Notes: generated from the letters alone by a model not told the origin. A DNA stretch of 64,000 nucleotides from Flavobacteriaceae bacterium (GCA_029243385.1 JAQWSC010000011.1:1-64000); one strand, 5' to 3'; positions 1 to 8,517 are shown, numbered from the stretch's first letter. Program-made: numbers and translations.

Positions 1-78
1 AGAGCAGGATTCGAACCTGCGAAGGTAAAAACCAACAGATTTACAGTCTGTCCTCGTTGGCCGCTTGAGTATCTCCCC
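1..78 (-). tRNA. tRNA-Tyr (GTA), 3' end cut by window edge
   Basis: Read on the minus strand, the gene begins with acceptor strand GGGGAGA at 78-72. The anticodon loop CTGTAAA gives anticodon GTA (Tyr). The variable arm is long, as expected for class II tRNA-Tyr. The T arm GCAGG-TTCGAAT-CCTGC is complete. Only the first three bases of the 3' acceptor strand lie inside the window. It follows tRNA-Thr on the same strand, probably as part of a tRNA cluster that continues beyond the window. Confidence 0.95.
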
Positions 79-114
79 AAAGGTGTAATAGTTTAAAGAA
101 CGTTACTTTTTTTG

Positions 115-188
115 AGCCGATGGAGGGACTCGAACCCACGACCTGCTGATTACAAATCAGCTGCTCTAGCCAGCTGAGCTACATCGGC
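115..188 (-). tRNA. tRNA-Thr (TGT)
   Basis: On the minus strand the acceptor GCCGATG (188-182) pairs with CATCGGC (122-116). The anticodon stem-loop centred on TTTGTAA gives anticodon TGT (Thr). The D arm contains AGCTCAGCTGG and the T arm GTGGG-TTCGAGT-CCC. No CCA is encoded. It lies 36 bp ahead of tRNA-Tyr and is probably co-transcribed with it. Confidence 0.96.
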
Positions 189-196
189 TTTTCTGC

Positions 197-224
197 AAAA
201 AAAGTCCGCTTTTTCAAACGGACT
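197..224 (-). terminator. Rho-independent terminator of hpf
   Basis: On the minus strand, AGTCCG (224-219) and CGGACT (208-203) form a 6-bp stem with a 10-nt loop, followed by a run of seven T. It sits about 50 bp past the hpf stop codon and just before tRNA-Thr. Its upstream arm abuts the -7 box of the tRNA promoter, so the two signals overlap. Confidence 0.7.
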
Positions 225-225
225 G

Positions 226-256
226 CAAATGTATCGATTTATTCTTTTTGTTTCAA
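226..256 (-). promoter_or_regulatory. Promoter of the tRNA-Thr/tRNA-Tyr cluster
   Basis: On the minus strand TTG (256-254), a 20-nt spacer and TACATTTG (233-226) match the Bacteroidota housekeeping consensus TTG-N(19-21)-TAnnTTTG. The predicted start is near 220, about 30 nt ahead of tRNA-Thr. Confidence 0.7.
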
Positions 257-276
257 AAAAAAATCACGCCTTTTTT

Positions 277-576
277 TTAGTAAGCACGGTTTTTTTCTTT
301 ACTCTTAATCAAAAGGCGTTCTATAGCTTTGGCTGAAGCGTCTATTGACTCCTCAAAAGTTTTGCAAACTTTTTTAACTAAAAACTCATCGCCAGGCACA
401 TGAACACGCAATTCAACCATTTTATTTTCTTTCTCGGAAGTATTTTCAACCTTCAAGTACACATCAACTTTAATCAAATGATCGTGGTAGTTTTCTAACT
501 TTTGCAATCGTTTGTTAATAAAGGTTGATACGTTGGACTTGAGTGAAAAATTAACGGCTTGAAATTGTATCATCAT
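277..576 (-). CDS. hpf: Ribosome hibernation-promoting factor, short form (HPF/RaiA family)
   Basis: The 99-residue product matches short HPF/RaiA proteins: N-terminal beta strand (IQFQAVNF), basic helix (FINKRLQKLENYH), and a second helix (EESIDASAKAIERLL) near the C terminus. The family binds the 30S decoding region in stationary phase and blocks or dimerises ribosomes. There is no C-terminal long-HPF dimerisation domain. Two adjacent Met codons at 576 and 573 leave the start uncertain by one residue. It lies downstream of rpsU and the recombinase gene on the same strand, and is followed by a terminator and two tRNAs, so the neighbourhood is translation-related. Confidence 0.92.
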   Translation of the reverse strand: MMIQFQAVNFSLKSNVSTFINKRLQKLENYHDHLIKVDVYLKVENTSEKENKMVELRVHVPGDEFLVKKVCKTFEESIDASAKAIERLLIKSKEKNRAY

Positions 577-604
577 AATTTTAAAATTTTATTAAACGGT
601 TTTT

Positions 605-1540
605 TTAGTACCAATTGTGTTTTGTCTTATTGTTTTTTGGAGAAGAAGAAGTTTCTTTATGCAGTTGCTCCCTAGGATGGGCTTCTTGGTAATCTTTAAC
701 AATTTTAGGAAGTCTTACCTTAGCGTATTCTTGCGTAGATGCCAAGCTTAAATGCCCTAATATTTCTTTGATTGTGTTGATATCAGCTCCTTTGTTAAGC
801 AAATGTGTGGCAAATGTGTGACGAAGAATGTGAGGGCTTTTTCTGACTTTGGTAGATGCTACACTAAAATAGGCTCGAATTCTTCTATAAACCAGGGTTG
901 GGTTCATTCGTTTTCCTTTGGAAGTTACAAACAGTTCGTTTTGAGAAGGGTCTGTAACAACTTTTTTACGATACTCTAGATAGGATTGAATTTTTTTCAT
1001 CAATCCTGGAAGCATGGGAATCAATCGGTCTTTGTTTCTTTTTCCTTGTACTTTAATTAATTTTTTGGAAAAATAAACATCACTTACTTTAAGCTTTATC
1101 AATTCGGCTCTCCTAATTCCTGTTGAATAAAACGTTTCGATCATCAACGAGTCGCGTTGTCCCTCAAAAGTGTCGTCAAAAGCTTCATTGATTACTCTAT
1201 TCACTTCTTCCTCGGTAAAGGGCACAAGGAGTTTTTTCTGAGTTTTTAATTTTTTGTGAGCCTGCATTGGGGAAATTTTTAAATCGCCGATTCGAATTAA
1301 AAATTTATAATATGACTTTAGAGCTGAGGCTTTTCGATTGATACTCAATTCAGACAATCCATCGTTGGAAAGTTTAACAATCCATTTACGAATCATTGAA
1401 TATTCAGCTTCTGCAAGATCATTAATTTCAAACTCGGTTTGACAAAAAGAAAAACAAGTCTCCAAATCATTGCGATAGGCAACAATGGTATTGGAGGAAA
1501 GTTTTTTCTCGAACGTTAAGTAGTCAAAGAATTTTTTCAA
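605..1540 (-). CDS. xerC: Tyrosine recombinase XerC-like
   Basis: This 311-residue protein has an N-terminal SAM-like core-binding domain (about residues 1-85) and a C-terminal catalytic domain. The full catalytic set is visible: R143 (TGIRRAEL), K167, H237-x-x-R240 (HILRHTFATHL), H263 (LGHLSLASTQEY) and nucleophile Y272. The length and the lack of an added DNA-binding domain fit chromosomal Xer recombinases, which resolve chromosome dimers at dif, rather than phage integrases. No attachment-site repeats or phage genes are nearby. XerC versus XerD cannot be told apart by reading. It sits between hpf and rpsU with short gaps. Confidence 0.85.
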   Translation of the reverse strand: MKKFFDYLTFEKKLSSNTIVAYRNDLETCFSFCQTEFEINDLAEAEYSMIRKWIVKLSNDGLSELSINRKASALKSYYKFLIRIGDLKISPMQAHKKLKTQKKLLVPFTEEEVNRVINEAFDDTFEGQRDSLMIETFYSTGIRRAELIKLKVSDVYFSKKLIKVQGKRNKDRLIPMLPGLMKKIQSYLEYRKKVVTDPSQNELFVTSKGKRMNPTLVYRRIRAYFSVASTKVRKSPHILRHTFATHLLNKGADINTIKEILGHLSLASTQEYAKVRLPKIVKDYQEAHPREQLHKETSSSPKNNKTKHNWY

Positions 1541-1567
1541 AGAATTTTGTTTTGGGTTCTGATGTCC

Positions 1568-1614
1568 AAAAAAAACATCGACTCTAAGTTACTAAAACTT
1601 TTTGAATCGATGTT
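1568..1614 (-). terminator. Rho-independent terminator of rpsU
   Basis: On the minus strand AACATCGA (1614-1607) pairs with TCGATGTT (1581-1574). A smaller inner stem (AAGTT/AACTT) sits inside the loop, and a run of T follows. It starts 25 bp past the rpsU stop codon and separates rpsU from the recombinase gene. Confidence 0.75.
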
Positions 1615-1639
1615 AAATGTATCTTGAAAAAAATGACCT

Positions 1640-1834
1640 TTACAGATCTTCTTGGTCTCTCAAATTCTGAATATATTGTGCTTTTTGGATTCGAGCACGT
1701 TGTTTAACAGAGGGTTTGATAAATGCTTGACGAGAACGCAATTGACGCATAGTACCTGTACGATCAAACTTTCGCTTAAATCGCTTTAGTGCTCTATCGA
1801 TGTTTTCTCCTTCTTTAATGGGTATAATTAACAT
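1640..1834 (-). CDS. rpsU: Small ribosomal subunit protein bS21
   Basis: The 64-residue, strongly basic product has the bS21 pattern: N-terminal strand, then ALKRFKRKFDRTG and arginine-rich helices. In Bacteroidota bS21 lies near the 3' end of 16S rRNA and is reported to help hide the anti-Shine-Dalgarno. A perfect AGGAGG is placed 9 nt before this ATG, which is unusual for this lineage and points to autoregulation. The gene has its own -7 box upstream and terminator downstream, so it is probably monocistronic. Confidence 0.97.
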   Translation of the reverse strand: MLIIPIKEGENIDRALKRFKRKFDRTGTMRQLRSRQAFIKPSVKQRARIQKAQYIQNLRDQEDL

Positions 1835-1843
1835 AGTCCTTAA

Positions 1844-1850
1844 CCTCCTC
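1844..1850 (-). promoter_or_regulatory. Strong Shine-Dalgarno of rpsU
   Basis: On the minus strand GAGGAGG (1850-1844) is followed by 9 nt and the rpsU ATG. This is the only strong SD I noticed at a gene start in the window. Work on Flavobacterium johnsoniae describes SD-dependent control of rpsU by bS21 occupancy of the ribosome, and the site here fits that model. Confidence 0.85.
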
Positions 1851-1863
1851 TCATTTAGAAGCG

Positions 1864-1871
1864 CAAATATA
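1864..1871 (-). promoter_or_regulatory. -7 element of rpsU promoter
   Basis: TATATTTG on the minus strand matches TAnnTTTG exactly and sits 29 bp before the rpsU ATG. I see no well-placed TTG at -33, so only the -7 half is supported. Confidence 0.5.
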
Positions 1872-1894
1872 GATGATTTTTTTATTCTAAAAAG

Positions 1895-3058
1895 TTATTT
1901 CAAAATATTTCTTGCAATCACTACTTTTTGAATTTCAGTAGTGCCTTCTCCTATGGTACAGAGTTTGGCGTCTCTATAAAATTTTTCTACTGGAAACTCT
2001 TTTGAATAGCCGTATCCTCCGTGGATTTGAACAGATTCATTGGCTACTCGAACGCACAACTCGGATGCATACATTTTGCACATAGCACTCAATTTGGTCA
2101 TTTTGCGGCCTGCATTTTTTTCAAAACTAGCTTTATGAACGAGTAGTTCTGCGGCTTCGATTTCAGTAGCCATGTCGGCAAGTTTGAATGAAATTCCTTG
2201 AAAATGACTGATGGGTTTTCCAAACTGTACGCGTTCTTTTGAATAAGCTAAAGCCGCTTGATAAGCCCCTTTGGCAATTCCTAATGATAAAGCACCAATG
2301 GAAATCCGACCTCCATCTAATATTTTTAGAGATTGTATAAAACCAGCACCTACTTCCCCCAATCGATTGTCATCCGAAATTATGCATTGATCGAACACCA
2401 ATTCAGCTGTTTCGGAGGCGCGCATTCCTAGTTTGTTTTCTTTTTTGCCTGATGAAAAACCAGGAGTTCCGCGTTCTACAGCAAAGGCAGTCATTCCATG
2501 ATTGTCTCCTTTTTCTCCAGTTCGCATTATCACAACAGCCAAGTCACCGCTTTTGCCGTGCGTAATAAAATTTTTGGTACCATTTAGAATCCAACTATCT
2601 CCATCTCGAACTGCAGTTGAATTCATTCCTCCAGCATCGGAACCTGTATTGTGTTCTGTAAGTCCCCATGCACCAATCCACTCTCCAGTAGCCAACTTAG
2701 GCAACCACCGTTGCTTTTGGTCTTCATCGCCAAATTCTAAGATATGGTTGGTACACAATGAATTGTGAGCTGCAATAGAAAGTCCCATTGAAGGATCTAC
2801 TTTGGAGATTTCTGTGATGATTTCAACATACTCATGATACCCTAAGCCCGAACCTCCGTACATTTCTGGAACTAAAATTCCCATAAAACCAAAGCTTCCT
2901 GCTTTGCGCATAACTTCAATAGGAAACTCTTGTTTTTCGTCCCATTCCATCACATACGGACGAATATATTGTTCAGCAAAATCCTTGGCCGAAGAAGCAA
3001 CCATTTGTTGGGTTTCGCTATAATCAAAACTTAAAGAATTCTGTATGTCAATATTCAT
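1895..3058 (-). CDS. Acyl-CoA dehydrogenase (short/medium-chain type)
   Basis: The 387-residue flavoenzyme oxidises acyl-CoA to trans-2-enoyl-CoA. Visible marks are the FAD-binding signature GAWGLTEHNTGSDAGG, WILNGTKNFITHG, the C-terminal helical domain with QIHGGYGYSKEFPVEKFYRDAK, and the catalytic base E371 within TIGEGTTEIQ. That Glu position is typical of short- and medium-chain enzymes (isovaleryl-CoA and long-chain types place it elsewhere). Length is normal for the family. The exact substrate, for example butyryl-CoA, cannot be told. No other beta-oxidation gene is adjacent. Confidence 0.92.
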   Translation of the reverse strand: MNIDIQNSLSFDYSETQQMVASSAKDFAEQYIRPYVMEWDEKQEFPIEVMRKAGSFGFMGILVPEMYGGSGLGYHEYVEIITEISKVDPSMGLSIAAHNSLCTNHILEFGDEDQKQRWLPKLATGEWIGAWGLTEHNTGSDAGGMNSTAVRDGDSWILNGTKNFITHGKSGDLAVVIMRTGEKGDNHGMTAFAVERGTPGFSSGKKENKLGMRASETAELVFDQCIISDDNRLGEVGAGFIQSLKILDGGRISIGALSLGIAKGAYQAALAYSKERVQFGKPISHFQGISFKLADMATEIEAAELLVHKASFEKNAGRKMTKLSAMCKMYASELCVRVANESVQIHGGYGYSKEFPVEKFYRDAKLCTIGEGTTEIQKVVIARNILK

Positions 3059-3066
3059 CTTTCTGC

Positions 3067-3921
3067 TCAGTTATCTATGTACAAATATAAGGCAATTCTT
3101 TTTGTTTTTTTAATAGAAAATCCTTCCAGTTGTTGAATCTCCTCAAAACTTGTAATATTTCCATGTTGTGATCTATATATCACAACATCTCGAGCCATGG
3201 AATAAGTCATGTAAGGCACTTCGTTGAGCTCATCAATCGAAGCTGTATTGATGTTTATTTTTTGAATAGTTGGTGGATTTTTGATCTCAAACTTTGTCAA
3301 AATATTAATAATTGTAGCATCCTCCAAGCCATATACATCGCCAAGTTAATCTGCCAACACAAAACCGCCTATTACATTTCTAAATTGTATGATTCTATCT
3401 GCTAACACATTGCCTACCCCATATACTTTTTTAAGATCCTCTTCAGTGGCTGTGTTTAGGGGTTTTTTGATTAGCGGTTTGGCTACAAACTTTTTATTGG
3501 ATTTTGAGACCCACTTTGGAAACTTCAGATAGGGAGATACATGCTCTAATAAAGAATCGCTAATTTGAGTTATTCTTTGGAATTCTTTTGCCGTATTTAC
3601 GAACTTTTTTTGCTTTCTAAAATCAATCATTCGCTGAACTTCTTGAGGTGATAATCCCAAAATATATCCTCGATACTGAGTCAGGTAATTGGGATTGAAC
3701 GGGTAAATGGTAATCGATTCCTTTTGCTTTTGTCTGCTTTTCAGCGAATCAATTTGATTTTGGAACCGTTTCCAATCTTGAGCATTTTTATTTGATTGGC
3801 TTGGAAAGTTTTCTGTTTTATAAAGCAAAAGGATTTCTACTGCTAATACAATAAGTATGAGCAGTAGTAATCCCCGTTGTTGTTGTTTTGAAATCCTAAA
3901 AAAGTTGGAGCGTGGTTTCAT
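3067..3921 (-). pseudogene. Helix-hairpin-helix (ComEA-like) protein interrupted by an in-frame TAA
   Basis: One reading frame of 285 codons is broken only by TAA at 3348-3346. The upstream part (191 residues) has a membrane anchor (LLLLILIVLAVEILLLY) and two helix-hairpin-helix units (YILGLSPQEVQRMIDFRKQ; VYGVGNVLADRIIQFRN). After the stop the frame continues as LGDVYGLEDATIINIL and INTASIDELNEVPYM, i.e. the third and fourth helix-hairpin-helix copies of the same family. The expected residue is probably Gln (CAA to TAA). A TTG at 3327 could restart translation but would split the protein. Helix-hairpin-helix repeats bind DNA non-specifically; this family's role is not established. It may be a recent pseudogene, a sequence error or a readthrough site. 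Confidence 0.8.
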
Positions 3922-3928
3922 TCATGTT

Positions 3929-5527
3929 TTAGGCACTTTTGATAGCTTTCAAATAACGGCTTAATTCTTCTTTTACTTTAGGGAATAAGAAAAATAATCC
4001 TATCATATTCGGGAACACCAAAGCGAGAATCATAGCGTCTGAAAAAGTCCAAACGGCAGACATATCTCCTGCTGCTCCAATTACTATAAATAGTAAGAAT
4101 AAGATTTTGTATGTCAAATCAGATATTTTACTTTTTCCAAAAACAAACATCCAGGATTGCAGTCCGTAGTAAGACCAAGAAATCATTGTTGAGATAGCAA
4201 ACAACACTACCGCTAGGGTAAGGAATGGTCCAGAAAAAGAAATGTATTCTGCAAAAGCAGCTGCAGTTATTCCTGCTCCCTCTTGATATACTCCATCAAT
4301 AAGCACTTTTCCGCCTTCTCCTCCGTAAGTAAACACCGATCCGTCACCATTAAAAATAATAATAACCAAGGCTGTCATCGTACAAATAACAACCGTATCA
4401 ATAAACGGTTCGAGCAAAGCAACCAACCCTTCGGATGCAGCATACTTTGTTTTGACTGCTGAGTGAGCAATAGAAGCCGATCCAGCACCTGCCTCATTGG
4501 AAAAAGCAGCCCTTCGAAATCCAGTAATTAACACTCCTAACAGTCCTCCCAATCCTGCTTGAGGATTAAATGCTTGCGTAAAAATTTGTCCAAATGCATC
4601 GTCAACAAAACTAAAATTTGTCAGGATGATGTATAAACAGGCAACAACATACATAAGGGCCATAAAGGGGACTATTTTTTCAGTTACAGAGGCTATACGC
4701 TTGATTCCTCCAATAATAATAATACCTACAAACACCATCATGATAAATCCAATAATGGTTCGCGCACTTCCTCCAGTCATTCCAAAAGACTCTACCAACT
4801 GCATAGCTGCCTGATTGGATTGTGCGGCGTTACCGCCTCCAAATGAAGCACCAATACACAAAATTGCAAAAATCACAGCAAGAGCTTTTCCGAGTTTTGC
4901 AAATCCTTTTTCTTTTAACCCTTTGGAAAGGTAATACATAGGCCCTCCGTAAACAGTACCGTCTTCTCCAACGTCTCTGTATTTTACTCCTAGGGTACAT
5001 TCAACAAATTTGGTGGACATCCCAATAAGTCCGCATAGGATCATCCAAAAGGTGGCCCCAGGTCCTCCTATGGCAATTGCAAGTGCGACTCCTGCTATGT
5101 TCCCATTACCCACGGTACCTGAAACTGCTGTTGCTAATGCCTGAAAATGACTGACTTCTCCTTCTTTACTTTCATCTTTAATGGTATCAGGAATATCTCC
5201 ATCTACAACATTAATCGCTGCATGATCAACCACACCGTGTCCATCCAAATTATCGTATTTTCCTCTAACTACAGAAATAGAGAGCGGAAACTTCACAACG
5301 TTGATAAAACCAAAATATATAGTAAAAAAGAGTGCTCCGCCAACAAGTAAGAAAATAATTGTCGGAATTTCGGTGCCTGGAAAATTATGCAAAACGACTC
5401 CTCCCCACCAATCAGCAATAGGAGTAAAAGCGTCATTAATTTTTTCGTCTAAGCCTTTTTCTTTTTCCTGTGCAAACAAAAAAACAGGTGAAAAAAGGAG
5501 AAATAGGGCATTTAGTATTTGTCTCAT
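3929..5527 (-). CDS. Sodium:alanine/glycine symporter (AGCS family)
   Basis: This 532-residue inner-membrane protein belongs to the AGCS (alanine or glycine:cation symporter) family. It has an N-terminal hydrophobic, signal-like segment (LNALFLLFSPVFLFAQ), about ten further transmembrane segments and the family signature GTVGNGNIAGVALAIAIGGP. A second conserved loop reads GFRRAAFSNEAGAGSASIAH. The family imports small neutral amino acids with Na+, which suits a marine habitat. The gene ends 8 bp before the helix-hairpin-helix gene on the same strand, so the two may be co-transcribed. Confidence 0.93.
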   Translation of the reverse strand: MRQILNALFLLFSPVFLFAQEKEKGLDEKINDAFTPIADWWGGVVLHNFPGTEIPTIIFLLVGGALFFTIYFGFINVVKFPLSISVVRGKYDNLDGHGVVDHAAINVVDGDIPDTIKDESKEGEVSHFQALATAVSGTVGNGNIAGVALAIAIGGPGATFWMILCGLIGMSTKFVECTLGVKYRDVGEDGTVYGGPMYYLSKGLKEKGFAKLGKALAVIFAILCIGASFGGGNAAQSNQAAMQLVESFGMTGGSARTIIGFIMMVFVGIIIIGGIKRIASVTEKIVPFMALMYVVACLYIILTNFSFVDDAFGQIFTQAFNPQAGLGGLLGVLITGFRRAAFSNEAGAGSASIAHSAVKTKYAASEGLVALLEPFIDTVVICTMTALVIIIFNGDGSVFTYGGEGGKVLIDGVYQEGAGITAAAFAEYISFSGPFLTLAVVLFAISTMISWSYYGLQSWMFVFGKSKISDLTYKILFLLFIVIGAAGDMSAVWTFSDAMILALVFPNMIGLFFLFPKVKEELSRYLKAIKSA

Positions 5528-5610
5528 AATGATTGAAAATTGTTAAATAAATCACATTTCGAAGATGCGATTAAATATAGGGAATTCAAATTTTTAGAAT
5601 AATTTTCTTT

Positions 5611-6618
5611 TTAATTGTCTAAAAATAGGTTGTTAAAGTTTTGTATTTGACTCTTTTGCCCTAACAGCATTAGCTTGGTTGAACCTGTCAAAACAGTATC
5701 GGAAGCTGGGTTGATGACGTAGTCACTATCTGCTGTCTTACACCCAATAACAGTACAGCCTGTTTTCTCTCTTATTTGTAAATCTTTGATAGATTTGTTT
5801 ATAAAGTTTTGTGAAAGCTGACTGATAGAAAGTTCTTCCAAATGCGTTTTGGAAACTTCAAAGTTTGAAAGTTGCCCTACAAAATGAATCAAATCTGGAG
5901 AAACCAACAAACTAGCCATATAACCGCCACCTATTTTATCTGGCATTACTATATGATCGGCTCCTGCAAACTCAAGTTTGGAAACGGAACTTTCATTGGA
6001 GGCACGACTTATAATTAACATGTTAGAATTCTTTTGTCGAGCAGACAATACCACAAACAAGTTGTTGGAATCGTCTGGCAAACAACACATCAAACAACGT
6101 GCTTTTTCGACTCCTACGGCTACTAGTGAGGATTCATCCTTAGCATCGCCATGATAAAATAAAATATTGTTTTGATCAAAATCAATCATCTCTGAATTGG
6201 ATTCGATAACAACAAAAGGTTGCTTGTGTTCTTGAAGTTTTTGAACTGCCTGACGGCCGTTTCTTCCATAGCCGCAAACAATTACATGGTCGGATAATTT
6301 ATCAATCTTTTTTTTCACAAATCTTTGATTTAAACGTTCTGAAGTACTTCTTATAAGTAGGTATTCCGAAATAATTTTTATAGAATATGCATAAACAAAA
6401 ACACTTGAAATGATGAGGACAATTGTCCATAATTTCGAGGTGTCGGAAACGGTTCCTATTTCGCCAAAACCTACAGTAGTGACTGTAATAAGGGTCATGT
6501 ATAGCGCGTTGAGCCATGAAAGATCTGAAATGAGTTTGAAACCCAAACTGCCGACTAATAAAAGGAGCAGTAAAAGCAACAACGCAAATAAAAGCTGATT
6601 TTTAAGTAGGTTTTGCAT
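5611..6618 (-). CDS. Potassium channel with RCK/TrkA NAD-binding domain
   Basis: The 335-residue protein has two transmembrane helices (residues about 10-30 and 56-80) around a pore loop with selectivity filter TVGFGE (48-53). An RCK N-terminal Rossmann domain (VIVCGYGRNGRQAV) and a TrkA-C-like domain at the C terminus follow. The layout is that of MthK/Kch-type K+ channels. The filter reads GFG rather than GYG, a common bacterial variant. It starts 3 bp after the PspC stop and is likely in the same transcript as PspC and DUF2851. The gating ligand is unknown. Confidence 0.9.
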   Translation of the reverse strand: MQNLLKNQLLFALLLLLLLLLVGSLGFKLISDLSWLNALYMTLITVTTVGFGEIGTVSDTSKLWTIVLIISSVFVYAYSIKIISEYLLIRSTSERLNQRFVKKKIDKLSDHVIVCGYGRNGRQAVQKLQEHKQPFVVIESNSEMIDFDQNNILFYHGDAKDESSLVAVGVEKARCLMCCLPDDSNNLFVVLSARQKNSNMLIISRASNESSVSKLEFAGADHIVMPDKIGGGYMASLLVSPDLIHFVGQLSNFEVSKTHLEELSISQLSQNFINKSIKDLQIREKTGCTVIGCKTADSDYVINPASDTVLTGSTKLMLLGQKSQIQNFNNLFLDN

Positions 6619-6621
6619 GGG

Positions 6622-6849
6622 TCATAAATCAAAAACAGAACTGCGTTTGGAATAAATAAAATCTTTGAGGCGCAGCCAAAATGCCAAAATTAAATAGATG
6701 GCAAACCAAGCTCCTAAGGAGAAAAAGCTGATATAAATAAAGAACAATCGAACATTTTTAGCTTTCATTCCTAAGCGCTCTGCCAATCGAGAACAAACCT
6801 CAAAACCTCGTCGCTCTGAATAATGGCGAATTTTATAAATCATTGACAT
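6622..6849 (-). CDS. PspC domain protein
   Basis: A 75-residue protein starting at MSMIYKIRHY. It has the PspC fold: a short N-terminal amphipathic part (VCSRLAERLGMKAKNVRLFF) followed by one transmembrane helix (FSLGAWFAIYLILAFWL) and a basic tail. PspC-family proteins are membrane stress factors; in flavobacteria these short forms are uncharacterised. A longer reading from 6897 would overlap the DUF2851 gene by 32 bp and adds non-conserved sequence, so the internal ATG at 6849 (or 6843) is preferred. Confidence 0.75.
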   Translation of the reverse strand: MSMIYKIRHYSERRGFEVCSRLAERLGMKAKNVRLFFIYISFFSLGAWFAIYLILAFWLRLKDFIYSKRSSVFDL

Positions 6850-6865
6850 AGCGCTAATATACAAA

Positions 6866-8137
6866 TTAAGCACGTAACAACGAATTTCCAATTGCACACT
6901 CCAAACATCGTTTGGTTTGACAATAATGCTGTTTTAATTGAATGAGTGATTGCGATTCCAAGGCATCCGATGCAGTCAATCCCAAAGCCTTGAATTTCTG
7001 GATAATACTATTTTTTTCCGCTGCTACGTCCCTAACTATCGAAAAAAGCTGTTCTGTCTTGTCTCTCCCTATGTATTGATCGTAACAAAAACGCAAAGGA
7101 ATAATCACATTAATAATTAATAAATTTATAAACGATTGGGATACAGACTTCACTCGTTTTTTGGATTTTTTTTCAAAAGTGTAGTGTGTTTCCCAGTATT
7201 CACTGGTTTTTGTTTTTAAAAGGGTATAAAAATCTTCTAACGTGTTGGCTTCTGTGATTTTGGCGAATAAAGAAGTCTGATTTTGATACAAATTCGCTAC
7301 TTGTGAAATTCGTATTGTTGGGAAATTACTAGGACGAAGTCTAAAAAAATGCGGCTTAGGAATTCCTATTGCAACCAATGAATAATTCTGTTGATAAGAT
7401 GTATAAATCGTTTTTAGCTTTCGAAAAAAACCTGCATCTTGGTCTTTCTCTAACAAGCCCAATTGTCCCATTAAAATAGCTTCTAGGGCCAATGGTTTTC
7501 CTTGTGTTTTTCTAACCAAAGAAAATGGAATCGATTGTGCTGATGCCAAAAACGAATCTCCATTTAAGTTAAGCCCAAAACCTTTGACTAAAGACTGAAA
7601 CAAAACTGCTTCCCAATTATTGTTGGAGCGCTCCAATAGTTTATAAAACAACTCGGTTTTAAGCTCCAATCGTTCAACATACAAACGCTCCAAGAAATGC
7701 TTTGTCAAAAAAGTACTGTTTTGTGGAAACTGGTTTTCACACGGTATCCAATCTTCATTAGCTTCAACTAATACCTTGTATTGATTCCAAAGATTGGGGT
7801 TAACAAATTTTTTAAGCTCCAAAACGGGAATTTTTGTTCGATCCGATCGAAACACTTCCACATCGTGCTCCCAAACTACATGAAGAATCACACTATCCTA
7901 GGCAGTATCGGTTTCGTGATGATGTGCATACCAGTCCGATGACTTGCAATGCACCTCAAGAGTTCCTGCCCAAAATTGTCCTCCTATTGTAAGTTGTGCG
8001 TTGAAAAAATCAGGTCCCGAATTAAGGTTATGAGTGCCTGTTCGAATAATTTCAATCCCTAAACCATCAGAGGTGGTTAGCAAATCCGATGAAAACTTTT
8101 TGTGTAGCCACAAGTAATGAAGAAACTCTTCTTTCAT
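6866..8137 (-). pseudogene. DUF2851 family protein interrupted by an in-frame TAG
   Basis: The single frame of 424 codons has the usual DUF2851 length. It is broken only by TAG at 7900-7898 (codon 80). The sequence before the stop ends SSDWYAHHHETDTA, and after it runs DSVILHVVWEHD in the same frame. A Tyr is expected there from the family pattern (ETDTAYDN), so one base change of TAT or TAC to TAG explains the break. Without readthrough only 79 residues are made. The C-terminal part keeps a Cys motif (CQTKRCLECAIGN). The family's function is unknown. Neighbours are PspC and rhodanese. Confidence 0.82.
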
Positions 8138-8170
8138 GATATAAGTAGGTTGACTTTGGGGGCAAGTAAA

Positions 8171-8482
8171 TCAGCTCACAACTTCTCCTTCCCAATCCAA
8201 AATTCCTCCTTCTAAATTGTAAACCTTTTCAAAGCCCAACTGTGACATCAATTGACAAGCTTGATTGCTTCGCGCTCCCGACCGACAATACACATAATAC
8301 GGTACCGAAGTATCTAATTCTTTAAGGGCTTCCAAAAAACCTTGACCCATGCGAATGTCTATATTTTGTGCATGAGTAATATAGCCCTCTTCAAATTCTT
8401 CTGGGGTGCGAACATCTATAATTTTGGATTGTGAATCGGTGGCTTTTTGGGCCGCCCATTCTTCTTGCGATAGATTTGACAT
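8171..8482 (-). CDS. Rhodanese-like sulfurtransferase
   Basis: A 103-residue single-domain rhodanese. It has the entry motif IIDVRTPEEFEEGYI, and the active-site loop YCRSGARSNQA carries the catalytic Cys that takes up sulfane sulfur as a persulfide. There is no signal peptide, so it acts in the cytoplasm. I start it at 8482 (MSNLSQEEW), because reading further upstream to 8680 runs through the marR gene and lacks rhodanese features. A -7 box on this strand at 8509-8502 supports the choice. Confidence 0.88.
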   Translation of the reverse strand: MSNLSQEEWAAQKATDSQSKIIDVRTPEEFEEGYITHAQNIDIRMGQGFLEALKELDTSVPYYVYCRSGARSNQACQLMSQLGFEKVYNLEGGILDWEGEVVS

Positions 8483-8501
8483 TGCTTTAATTTTATAAAA
8501 A

Positions 8502-8509
8502 CAAATATA
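8502..8509 (-). promoter_or_regulatory. -7 element of rhodanese promoter
   Basis: TATATTTG on the minus strand, 19 bp before the ATG. It supports the short start. No good TTG at -33 was found. Confidence 0.45.
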
Positions 8510-8517
8510 CTTTTTTT

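Noticed and set aside
605-1540. Phage or integron integrase
   Set aside because: No attachment site, cassette or phage gene lies nearby, and length and domain layout fit chromosomal Xer.
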